A DNA stretch of 34,805 bases from a bacterium (GTDB lineage: Bacteria > Bacillota_I > Bacilli_A > RF39 > UBA660), in NCBI GenBank assembly GCA_029012525.1, contig JAQXMG010000017.1, positions 1 to 34,805 on the forward strand. The letters run 5' to 3'. Below, in pieces: positions 1-8,128 of this stretch (its first letter is position 1; each line of letters starts with the position of its first letter). A program made the position numbers and the translations under genes. The notes below the pieces were generated by a model, which had not been told where the DNA came from, ran no database searches, and was given only the letters and a program-made list of their open reading frames with translations.

Positions 1-179
1 ATTATTCTTTATATAAAAATAATAATAAAATATCTTCAGGAGTGTTGTCTAATTTAGTAGATAATGTTTTAACAACAACAACAACTTTATCCAATTCAAA
101 AGATTTGTATGAGTTAAGATTATGGAGTAATGAAATAACAAAAGATGGTTTTAAATATATGATTGAGGTGACTGATTAA
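1..179 (+). CDS. C-terminal end of an unidentified protein (5' truncated by window edge)
   Basis: An open frame with codons starting at base 3 runs from the window edge to TAA at 177-179 and was too short for the ORF track. It encodes about 58 residues with a Thr run (VLTTTTTLS) and ends in GFKYMIEVTD. The stop overlaps the next ATG as TAATG, and the downstream ribosome binding site (GAGGTGA) lies inside this reading frame, so the two genes are probably translationally coupled. The ending loosely resembles a strand in the surface protein at 16551 (NGYKYTINIL), which might suggest another extracellular beta-rich protein, but the similarity is too short to rely on. Function not recognised. Confidence 0.6.
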   Translation, partial: YSLYKNNNKISSGVLSNLVDNVLTTTTTLSNSKDLYELRLWSNEITKDGFKYMIEVTD

Positions 180-868
180 TGAAAGAAATAAAAGAAATGA
201 TAAGTGAATTTTCATCATTATTTGCTGATAGTTTGTGTATTATTTGTATATTTCTATCTGGATTTCTAATTCTTATTAATATTTATCATTATCAAGAAAT
301 AAGCTATAAAATTAATAATGAATATATTAATTCTGAAGAATATAAAGCTAATAAAAATAATATCATGATTTTAAAAGAAAAAATTAATAATATATCTGAT
401 AACAAAGTTTCTCAATCTGATTATTTTATTTTTAGTCAAACTAAAATAAAATTGAATGCTTGTTTAGAAGCATTAGAAAATAGCAGTTTTTATACTATGA
501 ATATAGATAAAGTAGGTTTATTAGATTTATATAATTTTAATAACGAATTAACAAATAATCTTCAATATAAATGTTTATTTGAAATTGATTATACTATTTC
601 AAGTGGAATTGAAGAGTATAATTCAAGTTTAGATTATGATTTGACTGAAGAAGTAGAAAATGTTAGAAATGACATTATGTTCTATGGAGACTACTTAAAA
701 AATCAATTACTTGCTAATGGAAGTTACTATTATTCAACAGAAAATTCAAAAGTATCAATCTATAATGACACTTTAAGTTATTATAATTTAATTACTCATA
801 ATTATAATAAATTAGCAAATGAAACTGATAAATTAGCAAATTGGTTTTTGGAAGAATTTGGGAGGTAA
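179..868 (+). CDS. Hypothetical protein with one N-terminal membrane anchor
   Basis: I do not recognise this 229-residue protein. A single hydrophobic segment at about residues 17-37 (LCIICIFLSGFLILINIY) follows a short N-terminus, and the rest is polar, rich in Asn, Tyr, Glu and Lys, with predicted helical stretches at about 45-75 and 195-225. This looks like a signal-anchored protein with a large domain outside the membrane. The start is supported by GAGGTGA about 8 bases upstream. It overlaps the preceding stop as TAATG and is followed three bases later by another membrane protein whose GGGAGG site sits in its last codons, so the three genes form one operon. No catalytic motif is visible. 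Confidence 0.7.
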   Translation: MKEIKEMISEFSSLFADSLCIICIFLSGFLILINIYHYQEISYKINNEYINSEEYKANKNNIMILKEKINNISDNKVSQSDYFIFSQTKIKLNACLEALENSSFYTMNIDKVGLLDLYNFNNELTNNLQYKCLFEIDYTISSGIEEYNSSLDYDLTEEVENVRNDIMFYGDYLKNQLLANGSYYYSTENSKVSIYNDTLSYYNLITHNYNKLANETDKLANWFLEEFGR

Positions 869-871
869 TAT

Positions 872-1390
872 ATGAAAAAAATATTATCAAAAATGTTAAA
901 TGTATTAAGTTTTATTTTAATGTTTGCCTCTTTTGCTTTAATTTTAATAGGAATACTTTTTACCTATAAAAGATTAGAAAAAAGTTTAGTTGAAGCAATT
1001 AATATATTTATTCCATTTATTTTAGTTATATTCTTGACAGTTATAAATATGTTTAATAAAAAAGCAAAAACTAGTGAAAATTTACTTTTTAACTTTACTA
1101 AATTTTTAGTATTTATAGTCATAATTATTATTGGATTAAGAGCAAAATTTGATACTAATATGCTGTTGTATCAAAAATATCAAATAAATTATAATCCAAA
1201 CTATTTAGCTGATAATTTATCTACTATTAAAGTATTACTATATTGTTTAAGTGGCGCAAATGTATTTATATTGTTTAACTCATTATTAAAAGAAAAAAAA
1301 TTAATAGTAAAACAAGAAGATATAAAAGAAGAAAAAGCTGTTTTTTTACAGAATAAGGAACAAATTAGTAATAATACGGAAGAATTATAG
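872..1390 (+). CDS. Hypothetical integral membrane protein, about four transmembrane helices
   Basis: This 172-residue protein has four hydrophobic segments at about residues 8-30, 40-60, 72-90 and 118-138. They are followed by a charged cytoplasmic-type tail rich in Lys, Glu and Gln (residues 140-172). No family motif is recognised. It starts three bases after the previous gene with a strong GGGAGG ribosome binding site and is the last gene of the left-edge operon. A new promoter for ksgA begins at its stop codon. It could be a membrane partner of the anchored protein encoded just upstream; that is inference from the operon only. Confidence 0.7.
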   Translation: MKKILSKMLNVLSFILMFASFALILIGILFTYKRLEKSLVEAINIFIPFILVIFLTVINMFNKKAKTSENLLFNFTKFLVFIVIIIIGLRAKFDTNMLLYQKYQINYNPNYLADNLSTIKVLLYCLSGANVFILFNSLLKEKKLIVKQEDIKEEKAVFLQNKEQISNNTEEL

Positions 1391-1416
1391 CAATATGATT
1401 CTTTTTTTGGTATAAT
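1388..1416 (+). promoter_or_regulatory. Putative sigma-A promoter (extended -10) for ksgA
   Basis: A perfect TATAAT at 1411-1416 is preceded by TGG, giving an extended -10. The -35 match (TAGCAA at 1388-1393, 17-base spacing) is weak. It overlaps the stop codon of the upstream gene and would give a leader of about 30 bases before ksgA. Confidence 0.55.
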
Positions 1417-1454
1417 CTATTTTTGTAGAAGTAAAAGAAGGGTGTAGATGTAAA

Positions 1455-2240
1455 ATGGGATTTAGATTTAAAAAAAAATTAGGTCAAAATTTTTTGACAC
1501 AAATAAGTATTACAAGAAAGATTGCTCAGGTTGTAGATGATAAAGAAAATTCTTTAGTAGTTGAAATAGGATGTGGCGATGGTAGACTTACTAAACAACT
1601 ATGTAAATTGTATTCAAGGGTTTTGGGATATGAAATAGATAAAGAAGTTATACCATATTTGTACAATAATTTAAAAACGGTTGATAATTGTATAATAATA
1701 TGCGATGACTTTATGAAAAGAGATTTAAAAAAAGATTTGCTAACGTATCAATATGATAAGCTATATATCTTTGGTAATTTACCTTATTATATAACGACTC
1801 CAATTATTGAAAAATTAATAAATACTAATTTAGATATTAATGAAATGGTATTTATGGTTCAAAAGGAAGTGGGGGATAGATTTGTTGCAAGACCAGGATC
1901 TAAAGATTATGGTTCAATTACAGTTTTCTTAAATTACTATTATGATTTAAAAAAGGAATTTTTTGTTTCTAAAAAAAATTTTGAACCTATGCCAAATGTT
2001 GATAGCGTTGTTATTTCATTTAAAAAGAAAGAAAATCCATGTAAGGTAAAGAATGAAGAATTGTTTTTTAAACTAGTAAAAGATAGTTTTACTCATAAAA
2101 GAAAGACATTAAAAAACAATTTAGAAGGTTATAATTTAGAAAAAGTTTCAGAAGTTTTAAATAAATATGATTTAGATTTATCTGTAAGAGCTGAAAATAT
2201 TCCGTTAGAAATATTTATTGAAATTGCTAATAATTTATAA
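1455..2240 (+). CDS. ksgA: 16S rRNA (adenine1518/1519-N6)-dimethyltransferase KsgA/RsmA
   Basis: KsgA uses S-adenosylmethionine to dimethylate two adjacent adenines near the 3' end of 16S rRNA during late 30S assembly. The 261-residue length is typical. Visible motifs are KKKLGQNFL at residues 6-14, the SAM-binding motif VVEIGCGDGRLTKQL at about 35-50, the acidic end of the nucleotide pocket, the catalytic NLPYYITTPI motif at about 109-118, and MVQKEVGDRF after it. The C-terminal small helical domain is present (FTHKRKTLKNNL). The start codon follows GAAGGG; alternatives just upstream (GTG, ATG) run straight into stops. It lies before yabG and veg as in Bacillus subtilis, which supports orthology. 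Confidence 0.95.
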   Translation: MGFRFKKKLGQNFLTQISITRKIAQVVDDKENSLVVEIGCGDGRLTKQLCKLYSRVLGYEIDKEVIPYLYNNLKTVDNCIIICDDFMKRDLKKDLLTYQYDKLYIFGNLPYYITTPIIEKLINTNLDINEMVFMVQKEVGDRFVARPGSKDYGSITVFLNYYYDLKKEFFVSKKNFEPMPNVDSVVISFKKKENPCKVKNEELFFKLVKDSFTHKRKTLKNNLEGYNLEKVSEVLNKYDLDLSVRAENIPLEIFIEIANNL

Positions 2241-2288
2241 ATTAATAATAATTATAAGTTTAGCATATAATTACTTAGAGGTGATTAT

Positions 2289-3080
2289 ATGCTTTTTAAT
2301 ATTGGAGATTTAGTTACAAGAACGTCTCATAATAATGATACAATTTTTAAAATAATAGATATTAAAAATAATATTGCAATTTTAAAGGGAGTAAATATTC
2401 GTTTGATTGCAGATAGTGATATTAATGATTTAAATCCAGTAAAAAAAGATGAAGCAGATATAACAAAAGACGATAGAACATTAATTAATAATATGGAAGA
2501 ATTTATAAATTTAAACAGAGATGAGTATTTTTATTTGCCTGGAAAAATACTTCATATTGATGCTGACAAAGATTATTTGGAAAGATGTATGAATTTTTAT
2601 AAAGAAATGAATGTTTTATCTTATGGAGTAGTTGAAAAAGAAAGTGATGTTTCAAGTAAAGTAATTAATTATTTAGAAAAAATAAGTCCTGATATTTTAG
2701 TTATAACAGGACATGATGCTTTTTATAATAAAACAGATGATTATAATGATAATTCTAACTATAAAAATAGTACAAATTTTATTAATGCAGTAAAAGCTGC
2801 CAGGGGTTATGAAAAAGATCATGGTAAATTAATAATAATAGCAGGAGCTTGTCAATCAAACTATGAAGAATTAATAAAAGCAGGATCAAATTTTGCCTCA
2901 AGTCCTAAAAGAATAAATATTCATGCTTTAGATCCTGCGATAATTGCAACAAGTGTAAGTTTATCTAGTAAAAGTAAAGATATTGATTTATTAAAAATAT
3001 TAGAAAAGACTAAATATGGTACTGATGGTGTTGGAGGAATAATAACCAGTGGTACTATGTATATAGGGTACCCTAGATAA
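2289..3080 (+). CDS. yabG: Sporulation-specific protease YabG
   Basis: YabG is the late sporulation cysteine protease (peptidase family U57) that trims spore coat proteins in Bacillus and processes coat and germination proteins in Clostridia. The protein is 263 residues, slightly shorter than the B. subtilis form. The N-terminal beta-barrel-like part (IGDLVTRTSHNNDTIFKI) is followed by the conserved core ILHIDADKDYLERC, VITGHDAFY and IIIAGACQSNYEELI. The GHDA His and the GACQS Cys are the likely catalytic dyad. The C-terminal GGIITSGTMYIGYPR is family-typical. The ribosome binding site AGAGGTGAT is strong. CATATAATT just upstream resembles a sigma-E/sigma-K type -10 element, but this is only suggestive. 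The stop overlaps the veg start (TAATG). Confidence 0.92.
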   Translation: MLFNIGDLVTRTSHNNDTIFKIIDIKNNIAILKGVNIRLIADSDINDLNPVKKDEADITKDDRTLINNMEEFINLNRDEYFYLPGKILHIDADKDYLERCMNFYKEMNVLSYGVVEKESDVSSKVINYLEKISPDILVITGHDAFYNKTDDYNDNSNYKNSTNFINAVKAARGYEKDHGKLIIIAGACQSNYEELIKAGSNFASSPKRINIHALDPAIIATSVSLSSKSKDIDLLKILEKTKYGTDGVGGIITSGTMYIGYPR

Positions 3081-3295
3081 TGGAAATAGATAAAACTAGA
3101 TTATTTATAGAGAATAATTTAAATAAACAAATATTTTTTAAATTTAATGGTAATAGAAATATGGTTGAAGAATTTAGTGGTAAAATAGTAAAAACTTACA
3201 AATGCGTTTTTTTAGTTAAAGTTGATAATCAAGATGTTCTAAGATCATTTTCTTATTCTGATGTTTTAATTGGAAGTTTAGAGTTATTTGTTTAA
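3080..3295 (+). CDS. veg: Veg protein (biofilm/sporulation-associated small protein)
   Basis: This 71-residue protein matches the Veg family (DUF1021): a small SH3-like fold described in B. subtilis as stimulating biofilm matrix genes and also linked to spore germination. The conserved pattern is visible as a leading helix ([16 protein letters not shown]), [23 protein letters not shown] and the terminal [16 protein letters not shown]. It is shorter than B. subtilis Veg (86 residues), lacking the acidic tail. It follows yabG with a one-base overlap, exactly the Bacillus order yabG-veg, so translation is probably coupled. Identification rests on motif pattern plus synteny. Confidence 0.85.
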   Translation: MEIDKTRLFIENNLNKQIFFKFNGNRNMVEEFSGKIVKTYKCVFLVKVDNQDVLRSFSYSDVLIGSLELFV

Positions 3296-3335
3296 CAAAT
3301 TATATACATTTTTATGTAGAATTTTTTTAAAAATA

Positions 3336-3364
3336 TTGACTTTTATGTTAGTTTTACTTAAAAT
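3336..3364 (+). promoter_or_regulatory. Sigma-A type promoter for spoVG
   Basis: TTGACT at 3336-3341, a 17-base spacer and TAAAAT at 3359-3364 give a near-consensus promoter about 55 bases before the true spoVG start. It lies inside the N-terminal extension of the ORF-track entry at 3288, which shows that the extension is not coding. Confidence 0.75.
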
Positions 3365-3419
3365 TATAAGTAAGAAGCAGTTTGCTCTTAATTGCTTTTT
3401 GAAAAAGGAGGAACAGAAG

Positions 3420-3677
3420 ATGAAAATAACATCAGTAAATGTACGTAAAATTGAAAAAGAAGGATCTCGTATGAAAGGAATTGCATCAGTTTTAATAGAC
3501 GACGCATTTGCAGTTCATGATATTCGTATTATTGAAGGAGACAATGGTTTATTTATAGCTATGCCAAGTAGAAAAACTGCAACAGGAGGATATCGCGATA
3601 TAGCTCATCCAATTAATCCTGAAACACGTACAAAATTTGAAGAAGCTATCTTAGAAGCATATAAGACTGCTGAATAA
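3420..3677 (+). CDS. spoVG: SpoVG, RNA-binding regulator
   Basis: SpoVG is a small RNA/DNA-binding regulator; in Bacillus it affects asymmetric septation and spore cortex formation. The 85-residue protein begins [11 protein letters not shown] and contains the family core ([43 protein letters not shown]), ending in a short helix. The ORF-track start at 3288 adds 44 hydrophobic residues that no SpoVG has. The real start at 3420 has AAAGGAGG about 8 bases upstream and a promoter (3336-3364) inside the spurious extension. A strong terminator follows, so this is a monocistronic unit. The gene sits between veg and yabP; in B. subtilis it lies in the same general region. Confidence 0.95.
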   Translation: MKITSVNVRKIEKEGSRMKGIASVLIDDAFAVHDIRIIEGDNGLFIAMPSRKTATGGYRDIAHPINPETRTKFEEAILEAYKTAE

Positions 3678-3687
3678 TATAGTTAAT

Positions 3688-3711
3688 AAATCCCTTTTGG
3701 GATTTTTTTTT
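3688..3711 (+). terminator. Rho-independent terminator of spoVG
   Basis: Perfect hairpin AAATCCC-TTTT-GGGATTT followed by an uninterrupted run of T. Confidence 0.9.
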
Positions 3712-3759
3712 GTTATATAATTTAATTTTTCTCATATATTTTAGTGGAGGATATAAATT

Positions 3760-4059
3760 ATGGACAAAAATATAAATAGTTTAAGCAGTATTAGCCAAAA
3801 TCATGGTATTAGTATTAATGAAAGAAAAAATATGTATATAACTGGTGTTATAAAAATTGATAGTTTTGATGAAGAAGAATTTTTAATTGAAACTACTATG
3901 GGTTACCTTGTTATTAAAGGAACTGATTTAGAAATAGTAAAATTGGATACTAAAGATGGCATTATTTCTATAAAAGGTTCATTAATAAGTTTAAGTTATA
4001 TAGAAGAATTGAAAAAAATGAATAAGGAAAATAGTTTATTCAATAAATTGTTTAAATGA
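3760..4059 (+). CDS. yabP: Sporulation protein YabP
   Basis: YabP is a small sporulation protein of the YabP/YqfC family, needed for normal coat/cortex development in Bacillus. The 99-residue protein shows the family signature: a short N-terminus, NERKNMYITGVIKIDSFDEE, FLIETTMGYLVIKGTDLEI and GIISIKGSLISLSYIEE. Its length is typical (about 100 residues). The ribosome binding site GTGGAGG is good. The stop overlaps the yabQ start (ATGA), so the pair is translationally coupled as in Bacillus. In B. subtilis the pair is followed by divIC, as here. Confidence 0.88.
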   Translation: MDKNINSLSSISQNHGISINERKNMYITGVIKIDSFDEEEFLIETTMGYLVIKGTDLEIVKLDTKDGIISIKGSLISLSYIEELKKMNKENSLFNKLFK

Positions 4060-4334
4060 AGTTAAATACTCAAATAATATCAATATTATTTTGTATGGCA
4101 TATGGTATTTTTTTTGCACTATGTTTTAATCTATTTTATACCTATTTATTTTTTAGTAATAAATATATTAAGATAATAAATAATATTATATTTATGCTAA
4201 TTATGTTTTTTATTTTTACTATTTCAAATACACTTATAAATAGTGGAGTTATCCATATTTATTTTTTAGCAATTTTTATATTTTCTTTTTTCCTTGGAAA
4301 TAAAATATTCAAAAAGATAAGATGTAAACTTTAA
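4056..4334 (+). CDS. yabQ: Spore cortex protein YabQ (short)
   Basis: This 92-residue membrane protein overlaps yabP by four bases (ATGA) and precedes divIC, the exact position of yabQ, whose product is a forespore-surrounding membrane protein required for cortex formation. The N-terminus (QIISILFCMAYGIFFALCFNLFY) matches the YabQ pattern of Gln followed by a first helix with paired small residues. Three hydrophobic segments are visible at about residues 7-32, 38-58 and 65-85. It is shorter than Bacillus YabQ (about 200 residues), lacking most of the C-terminal part, although many family members are short. Sequence signal alone is modest; position carries much of the weight. Confidence 0.72.
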   Translation: MKLNTQIISILFCMAYGIFFALCFNLFYTYLFFSNKYIKIINNIIFMLIMFFIFTISNTLINSGVIHIYFLAIFIFSFFLGNKIFKKIRCKL

Positions 4335-4353
4335 AGATATTTTGTCACATTTA

Positions 4354-4382
4354 TTGAAAAAAAACTTTACTTTTGCTAAAAT
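4354..4382 (+). promoter_or_regulatory. Sigma-A type promoter for divIC
   Basis: TTGAAA at 4354-4359, a 17-base spacer and TAAAAT at 4377-4382, about 25 bases before the preferred divIC start. Confidence 0.7.
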
Positions 4383-4407
4383 TATAATGAATAGGTAGGT
4401 GAAGTTT

Positions 4408-4698
4408 GTGGCAAGAAAAAAATCAAAAAAGTCTATAAGAAGAATGGTTGTTTTTGGTGCGCTTTGTCTTGCTGTAAACAGCACTATTATTTATTCATTA
4501 TTTAATACCTGGACTGAAATATATGAAAAAAGACAAGAAAAAAAAGATTTAAGTGAAAATTTAGTTACTTTAAAAGAAGAAGAAGAAAGTTTAAAAGTTG
4601 AACTTAATAAATTAAAAGATCCTTCTTATGTTGCAAAATATGCAAGAGAAAAGTTGTTTTATTCAGAAAGCGATGAGTATATTATTAAAATCAAATAA
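4408..4698 (+). CDS. divIC: Cell division protein DivIC/FtsB
   Basis: DivIC (FtsB family) is a bitopic divisome protein that forms a coiled coil with FtsL and helps activate septal peptidoglycan synthesis. The protein has a basic cytoplasmic N-terminus (MARKKSKKSIRR), one transmembrane helix at about residues 13-32, a coiled coil with heptad-like Leu and Glu/Lys spacing at about 40-75, and the family motif LKDPSYVAKYAREKLFYS with a final YIIKIK strand. I prefer GTG at 4408 over the track start GTG at 4399, because AGGTAGGTGA sits about 6 bases before 4408. It has its own promoter and terminator. The order yabP-yabQ-divIC matches Bacillus. Confidence 0.88.
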   Translation: MARKKSKKSIRRMVVFGALCLAVNSTIIYSLFNTWTEIYEKRQEKKDLSENLVTLKEEEESLKVELNKLKDPSYVAKYAREKLFYSESDEYIIKIK

Positions 4699-4720
4699 TA
4701 ACTAAAGTTATTATTTTTTT
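4697..4720 (+). terminator. Rho-independent terminator of divIC
   Basis: Hairpin AATAACT-AA-AGTTATT followed by a T run; its first arm overlaps the divIC stop codon. Confidence 0.8.
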
Positions 4721-4784
4721 GCATATAATGTTGCTTTTGTTTTGATTTTAAATTAATATATTATATCAAGGAGAAATTAAATTT

Positions 4785-6104
4785 ATGAATGATGTTTATT
4801 TATATTTAAAAAAATTGTTGAAAAATGATGATGTTATCGTACTTGGTTGTTCTGGAGGACCAGATTCTATGGCTCTTTTAGATTTACTTATTAAAGTACG
4901 ACGTGAAAAAAAAATTAAAATAATTTGTGCTCATGTTAATCATAACGTTAGAAAAGCATCATTTAAAGAAAAAATATTTGTAGAAAACTATTGTAAAGAT
5001 AATGATGTTGTTTTTGAATATATGCTTATCGAAAAATATGGAGATGATAATTTTCATAACGAAGCTAGAACAATCAGATATAAATTTTTTAATAGTTTAA
5101 TAGAAAAATATGACGCAAATTATCTAACAACTGCTCATCATGGTGATGATTTAGTAGAAACTATTCTAATGAGAATAGTAAGGGGATCTACTTTAAATGG
5201 TTATGCTGGATTTGCTAGAGAAATAGATTATGGTAATTATAAATTAATAAGACCACTTATAACACATACTAAAGCTGAAATAGAAGAATATGACAAATTA
5301 AATAATATTCCTTATGCAATTGATAAATCAAATTTTAAAACAAAATATACTAGAAATCGATATCGTAAATATGTTTTACCTTTTTTAAAAAGTGAAGAAA
5401 AAAATGTTCATGAAAAGTTTTTAAAATTTAGTAATGAACTTCTAATGTATGATAATTATATCGAGGAAGAAGTTAAAAATAATTTTGATAAAGTATATCA
5501 TGATAATAAATTGGATATAGAAAAATTTAATTCTCTAAAAGAATTATTAAAAAATAAAATAATTTATCGTATCTTAAAAGAATATTATCAAGATGATTTA
5601 ATGCTTATAACTGATGTTCATGTTTTACTAATAAAAAAACTAATTGCTTCAAAAAAAGCATCTTCATATATTTATCTTCCTAATAATGTTAAAGTGGTAA
5701 AAAGTTACAATGAAATATTTTTTGGTCTTGAAACGGGAGAAATTGATAGTTATGAAATAGAACTTGGGGACTTAGCTAATTTACCAAATGGTAAAACTAT
5801 TGAAAAAGTAGAAGAACAAACATCAAATTCAAATTATTATTGTAGATTAAATAAAAATGATGTTGTATTACCACTTCATGTTAGAACTAGAAAAAGTGGA
5901 GATAAGATGATTGTAAAGGGTATGAATAAACCAAAAAAAGTAAAAGATATTTTCATAAATAGCAAGATTCCAATAAAAGATAGAGATCTGTGGCCAATTG
6001 TTGTTGATTCAAAGGATAGAATAGTTTGGATTCCAGGATTAAAAAAATCACAATTTGATGTTGAGAAAAATGAAAATTGTGATATACTATTAAGGTATTA
6101 TTAA
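4785..6104 (+). CDS. tilS: tRNA(Ile)-lysidine synthetase TilS
   Basis: TilS attaches lysine to C34 of the CAU-anticodon tRNA-Ile using ATP, converting its codon recognition from AUG to AUA. This is essential in a genome so rich in AUA codons. The 439-residue protein has the PP-loop SGGPDSMALL at about residues 23-32, the HVNHNVR motif at about 51-57, HHGDDLVETILMR for tRNA/ATP contacts and NRYRKYVLPFL. The C-terminal TilS domain is present (LHVRTRKSGDKMIVKGMNKPKKVKDIF). The ribosome binding site is AAGGAG. The usual neighbour hpt (hypoxanthine phosphoribosyltransferase) is absent, and ftsH follows after 16-19 bases, so the two are probably co-transcribed. Confidence 0.95.
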   Translation: MNDVYLYLKKLLKNDDVIVLGCSGGPDSMALLDLLIKVRREKKIKIICAHVNHNVRKASFKEKIFVENYCKDNDVVFEYMLIEKYGDDNFHNEARTIRYKFFNSLIEKYDANYLTTAHHGDDLVETILMRIVRGSTLNGYAGFAREIDYGNYKLIRPLITHTKAEIEEYDKLNNIPYAIDKSNFKTKYTRNRYRKYVLPFLKSEEKNVHEKFLKFSNELLMYDNYIEEEVKNNFDKVYHDNKLDIEKFNSLKELLKNKIIYRILKEYYQDDLMLITDVHVLLIKKLIASKKASSYIYLPNNVKVVKSYNEIFFGLETGEIDSYEIELGDLANLPNGKTIEKVEEQTSNSNYYCRLNKNDVVLPLHVRTRKSGDKMIVKGMNKPKKVKDIFINSKIPIKDRDLWPIVVDSKDRIVWIPGLKKSQFDVEKNENCDILLRYY

Positions 6105-6123
6105 AAAACAAGGAGGAAATTTG

Positions 6124-8085
6124 ATGAAAAATAAAAATAATAGTAAAAATTATATATCATATGGAACATTATTTCTATTTTTAATAGGTATTTTTATCTT
6201 AGCCAACCTCTTAAATGTAGTAAAACATGAATTTTCATATGACCAATTTGTTAATTATTTAAATGAAGGAAATATAACTGAATTAAAAATAACACCAAGA
6301 GCTAATTCATCCGTTTATGAATTAACTGGAAAGCTTGATGGATATAAAAATAATGAAACGTTTAAATTAGTAGCACCACTTTCTGATTCAGTTATCTCAA
6401 GTATTTTGGAAAAGAGTGAGACACAGAATTTTAAAATAAATGTAAAACAGGATAATAGCAATATGTTTATGGCTATTATAAATACTCTCCCTATAATTAT
6501 TTTAGGAGTTGGAGCATTCTATTTTTTAAATAAACAACTAAATACTAATGGTAAATCATTTGATTTTGGAAGAAGTAAAGCAAGACTTAATTCTGATCGT
6601 GATAAAAAGACATTTAATGATGTTGCAGGATTAGTCGAAGAAAAAGAAGAAGTAAAAGAAATTATAGATTTCTTAAAAAATCCTAAAAAATTTCAAAAGC
6701 TTGGAGCAAGAATCCCTAAAGGAGTACTTTTAGTAGGTCCTCCAGGAACTGGTAAAACACTTCTTGCTAAAGCAGTTGCAGGAGAAGCTAATGTTCCTTT
6801 CTACTTTATAAGTGGTTCTGACTTTGTTGAATTATTCGTAGGGGTTGGAGCAAGTAGAGTTAGAGATATGTTTAAACAAGCTAAACAAACTGCACCATGT
6901 TTAATATTTATCGATGAAATAGATGCAGTTGGTCGTCAACGTGGAACAGGACTTGGTGGAGGACATGATGAAAGAGAACAGACATTAAACCAATTACTTA
7001 CTGAAATGGATGGGTTTGGCGCTAATGAAGGAATAATAATTATTGCAGCAACCAATAGACCAGATGTATTAGATCCAGCACTTTTAAGACCAGGAAGATT
7101 TGATAGACAAGTTACAGTTTCACTTCCAGATACTAAAGAAAGAGAAGCTATTTTAAAAGTTCATGCTAAAAACAAAGTACTTGCTAAAAACGTAACTTTA
7201 GATTATTTAGCAAAAAGAACTTCAGGTTTTTCTGGAGCAGACTTAGAGAATCTTTTAAATGAAGCTGCACTTCTTGCTGTAAGAAGAAACAAAGATGAAA
7301 TAACAATGGCTGAAATAGATGAAGCACATGATAGAGTATTAATGGGTCCTGCTAAAGTCAGCAGAAAACCAAGTATTGAAGATAAAAAAATTACTGCTTA
7401 CCATGAAGCGGGTCATGTTGTTGCAGGATTAAAGCTTGAAAAATCAAGTATAGTTCAAAAAGTAACAATAATACCTCGTGGTATGGCTGGAGGTTATACA
7501 AATATTCAAGAAGAAGAAGAAAAAATGCATACTACAAAAAGTGAACTCCTTGAAACAATTTCAACCCTTCTTGCAGGAAGAGTAACTGAACAAATTGTAT
7601 TTAATGAAATAACAACCGGAGCATCAAATGATATTGAAAGAGCAACTAAAATTGCAAGAGCTATGGTTACTGAATATGGTATGAGTGATCTAGGACCAAT
7701 TCAGTTAGAACAAAATAACTCAAGTGTCTTTTTAGGAAGAGATTATAATAAATCAAGAAATTCTTCTGATCAAGTTGCCTTTGAAATAGATCAAGAAATA
7801 AGAAAAATAATTGATAATTGTTACAAAAAAACAGAATCAATTATAAAAGAAAATATGGATTCAGTTAAATTAATTGCAGATACTTTAGTAGATAGAGAAA
7901 CTCTTACTAAAGAGCAAATCGATTATTTATTAGAACATAAAAAGTTACCTGATGAAGATTATGATGTTATGGATTTTGATAGCTTAAAATCTGCTGCTAA
8001 AGAAAAAGGTATAAAAGGATATACCAAAATGAGTCAAGAAGAACTTTTAGAAGCTTTGAAATCTTTAAACAAAGAAAATGAATAA
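6124..8085 (+). CDS. ftsH: ATP-dependent zinc metalloprotease FtsH with extra C-terminal Rho_N/SAP-like domain
   Basis: FtsH is the membrane-anchored AAA+ protease that degrades unassembled membrane proteins and regulators. Two transmembrane helices (about residues 15-32 and 113-136) flank an extracytoplasmic domain. Walker A is [18 protein letters not shown], Walker B is [15 protein letters not shown], and the second region of homology is [18 protein letters not shown]. The zinc site is HEAGH. After the usual end of the protease domain (about residue 605) there is an acidic linker and about 35 residues with the pattern [20 protein letters not shown], which fits a Rho_N/SAP-type helix-extended loop-helix. 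ATG at 6124 (7 bases after GGAGG) is preferred to the track start TTG at 6121. It lies directly downstream of tilS. Confidence 0.95.
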   Translation: MKNKNNSKNYISYGTLFLFLIGIFILANLLNVVKHEFSYDQFVNYLNEGNITELKITPRANSSVYELTGKLDGYKNNETFKLVAPLSDSVISSILEKSETQNFKINVKQDNSNMFMAIINTLPIIILGVGAFYFLNKQLNTNGKSFDFGRSKARLNSDRDKKTFNDVAGLVEEKEEVKEIIDFLKNPKKFQKLGARIPKGVLLVGPPGTGKTLLAKAVAGEANVPFYFISGSDFVELFVGVGASRVRDMFKQAKQTAPCLIFIDEIDAVGRQRGTGLGGGHDEREQTLNQLLTEMDGFGANEGIIIIAATNRPDVLDPALLRPGRFDRQVTVSLPDTKEREAILKVHAKNKVLAKNVTLDYLAKRTSGFSGADLENLLNEAALLAVRRNKDEITMAEIDEAHDRVLMGPAKVSRKPSIEDKKITAYHEAGHVVAGLKLEKSSIVQKVTIIPRGMAGGYTNIQEEEEKMHTTKSELLETISTLLAGRVTEQIVFNEITTGASNDIERATKIARAMVTEYGMSDLGPIQLEQNNSSVFLGRDYNKSRNSSDQVAFEIDQEIRKIIDNCYKKTESIIKENMDSVKLIADTLVDRETLTKEQIDYLLEHKKLPDEDYDVMDFDSLKSAAKEKGIKGYTKMSQEELLEALKSLNKENE

Positions 8086-8109
8086 AAGTATGATTTAATC
8101 ATACTTTTT
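8085..8109 (+). terminator. Rho-independent terminator of tilS-ftsH
   Basis: Hairpin AAAGTATGA-TTTAA-TCATACTTT followed by T residues, starting at the ftsH stop codon. Confidence 0.85.
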
Positions 8110-8128
8110 ATTTGAAGGGAGGATTTTT

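Noticed and set aside
3370-3412. Possible attenuator hairpin in the spoVG leader (AAGCA...TGCTTTTT)
   Set aside because: The stem is only about five pairs with a long loop and a poor T tract just before the ribosome binding site; too weak to call.
3288-3419. N-terminal extension of SpoVG in the ORF track
   Set aside because: It contains the spoVG promoter, is unlike any SpoVG and has no ribosome binding site of its own; the strong site lies before 3420.
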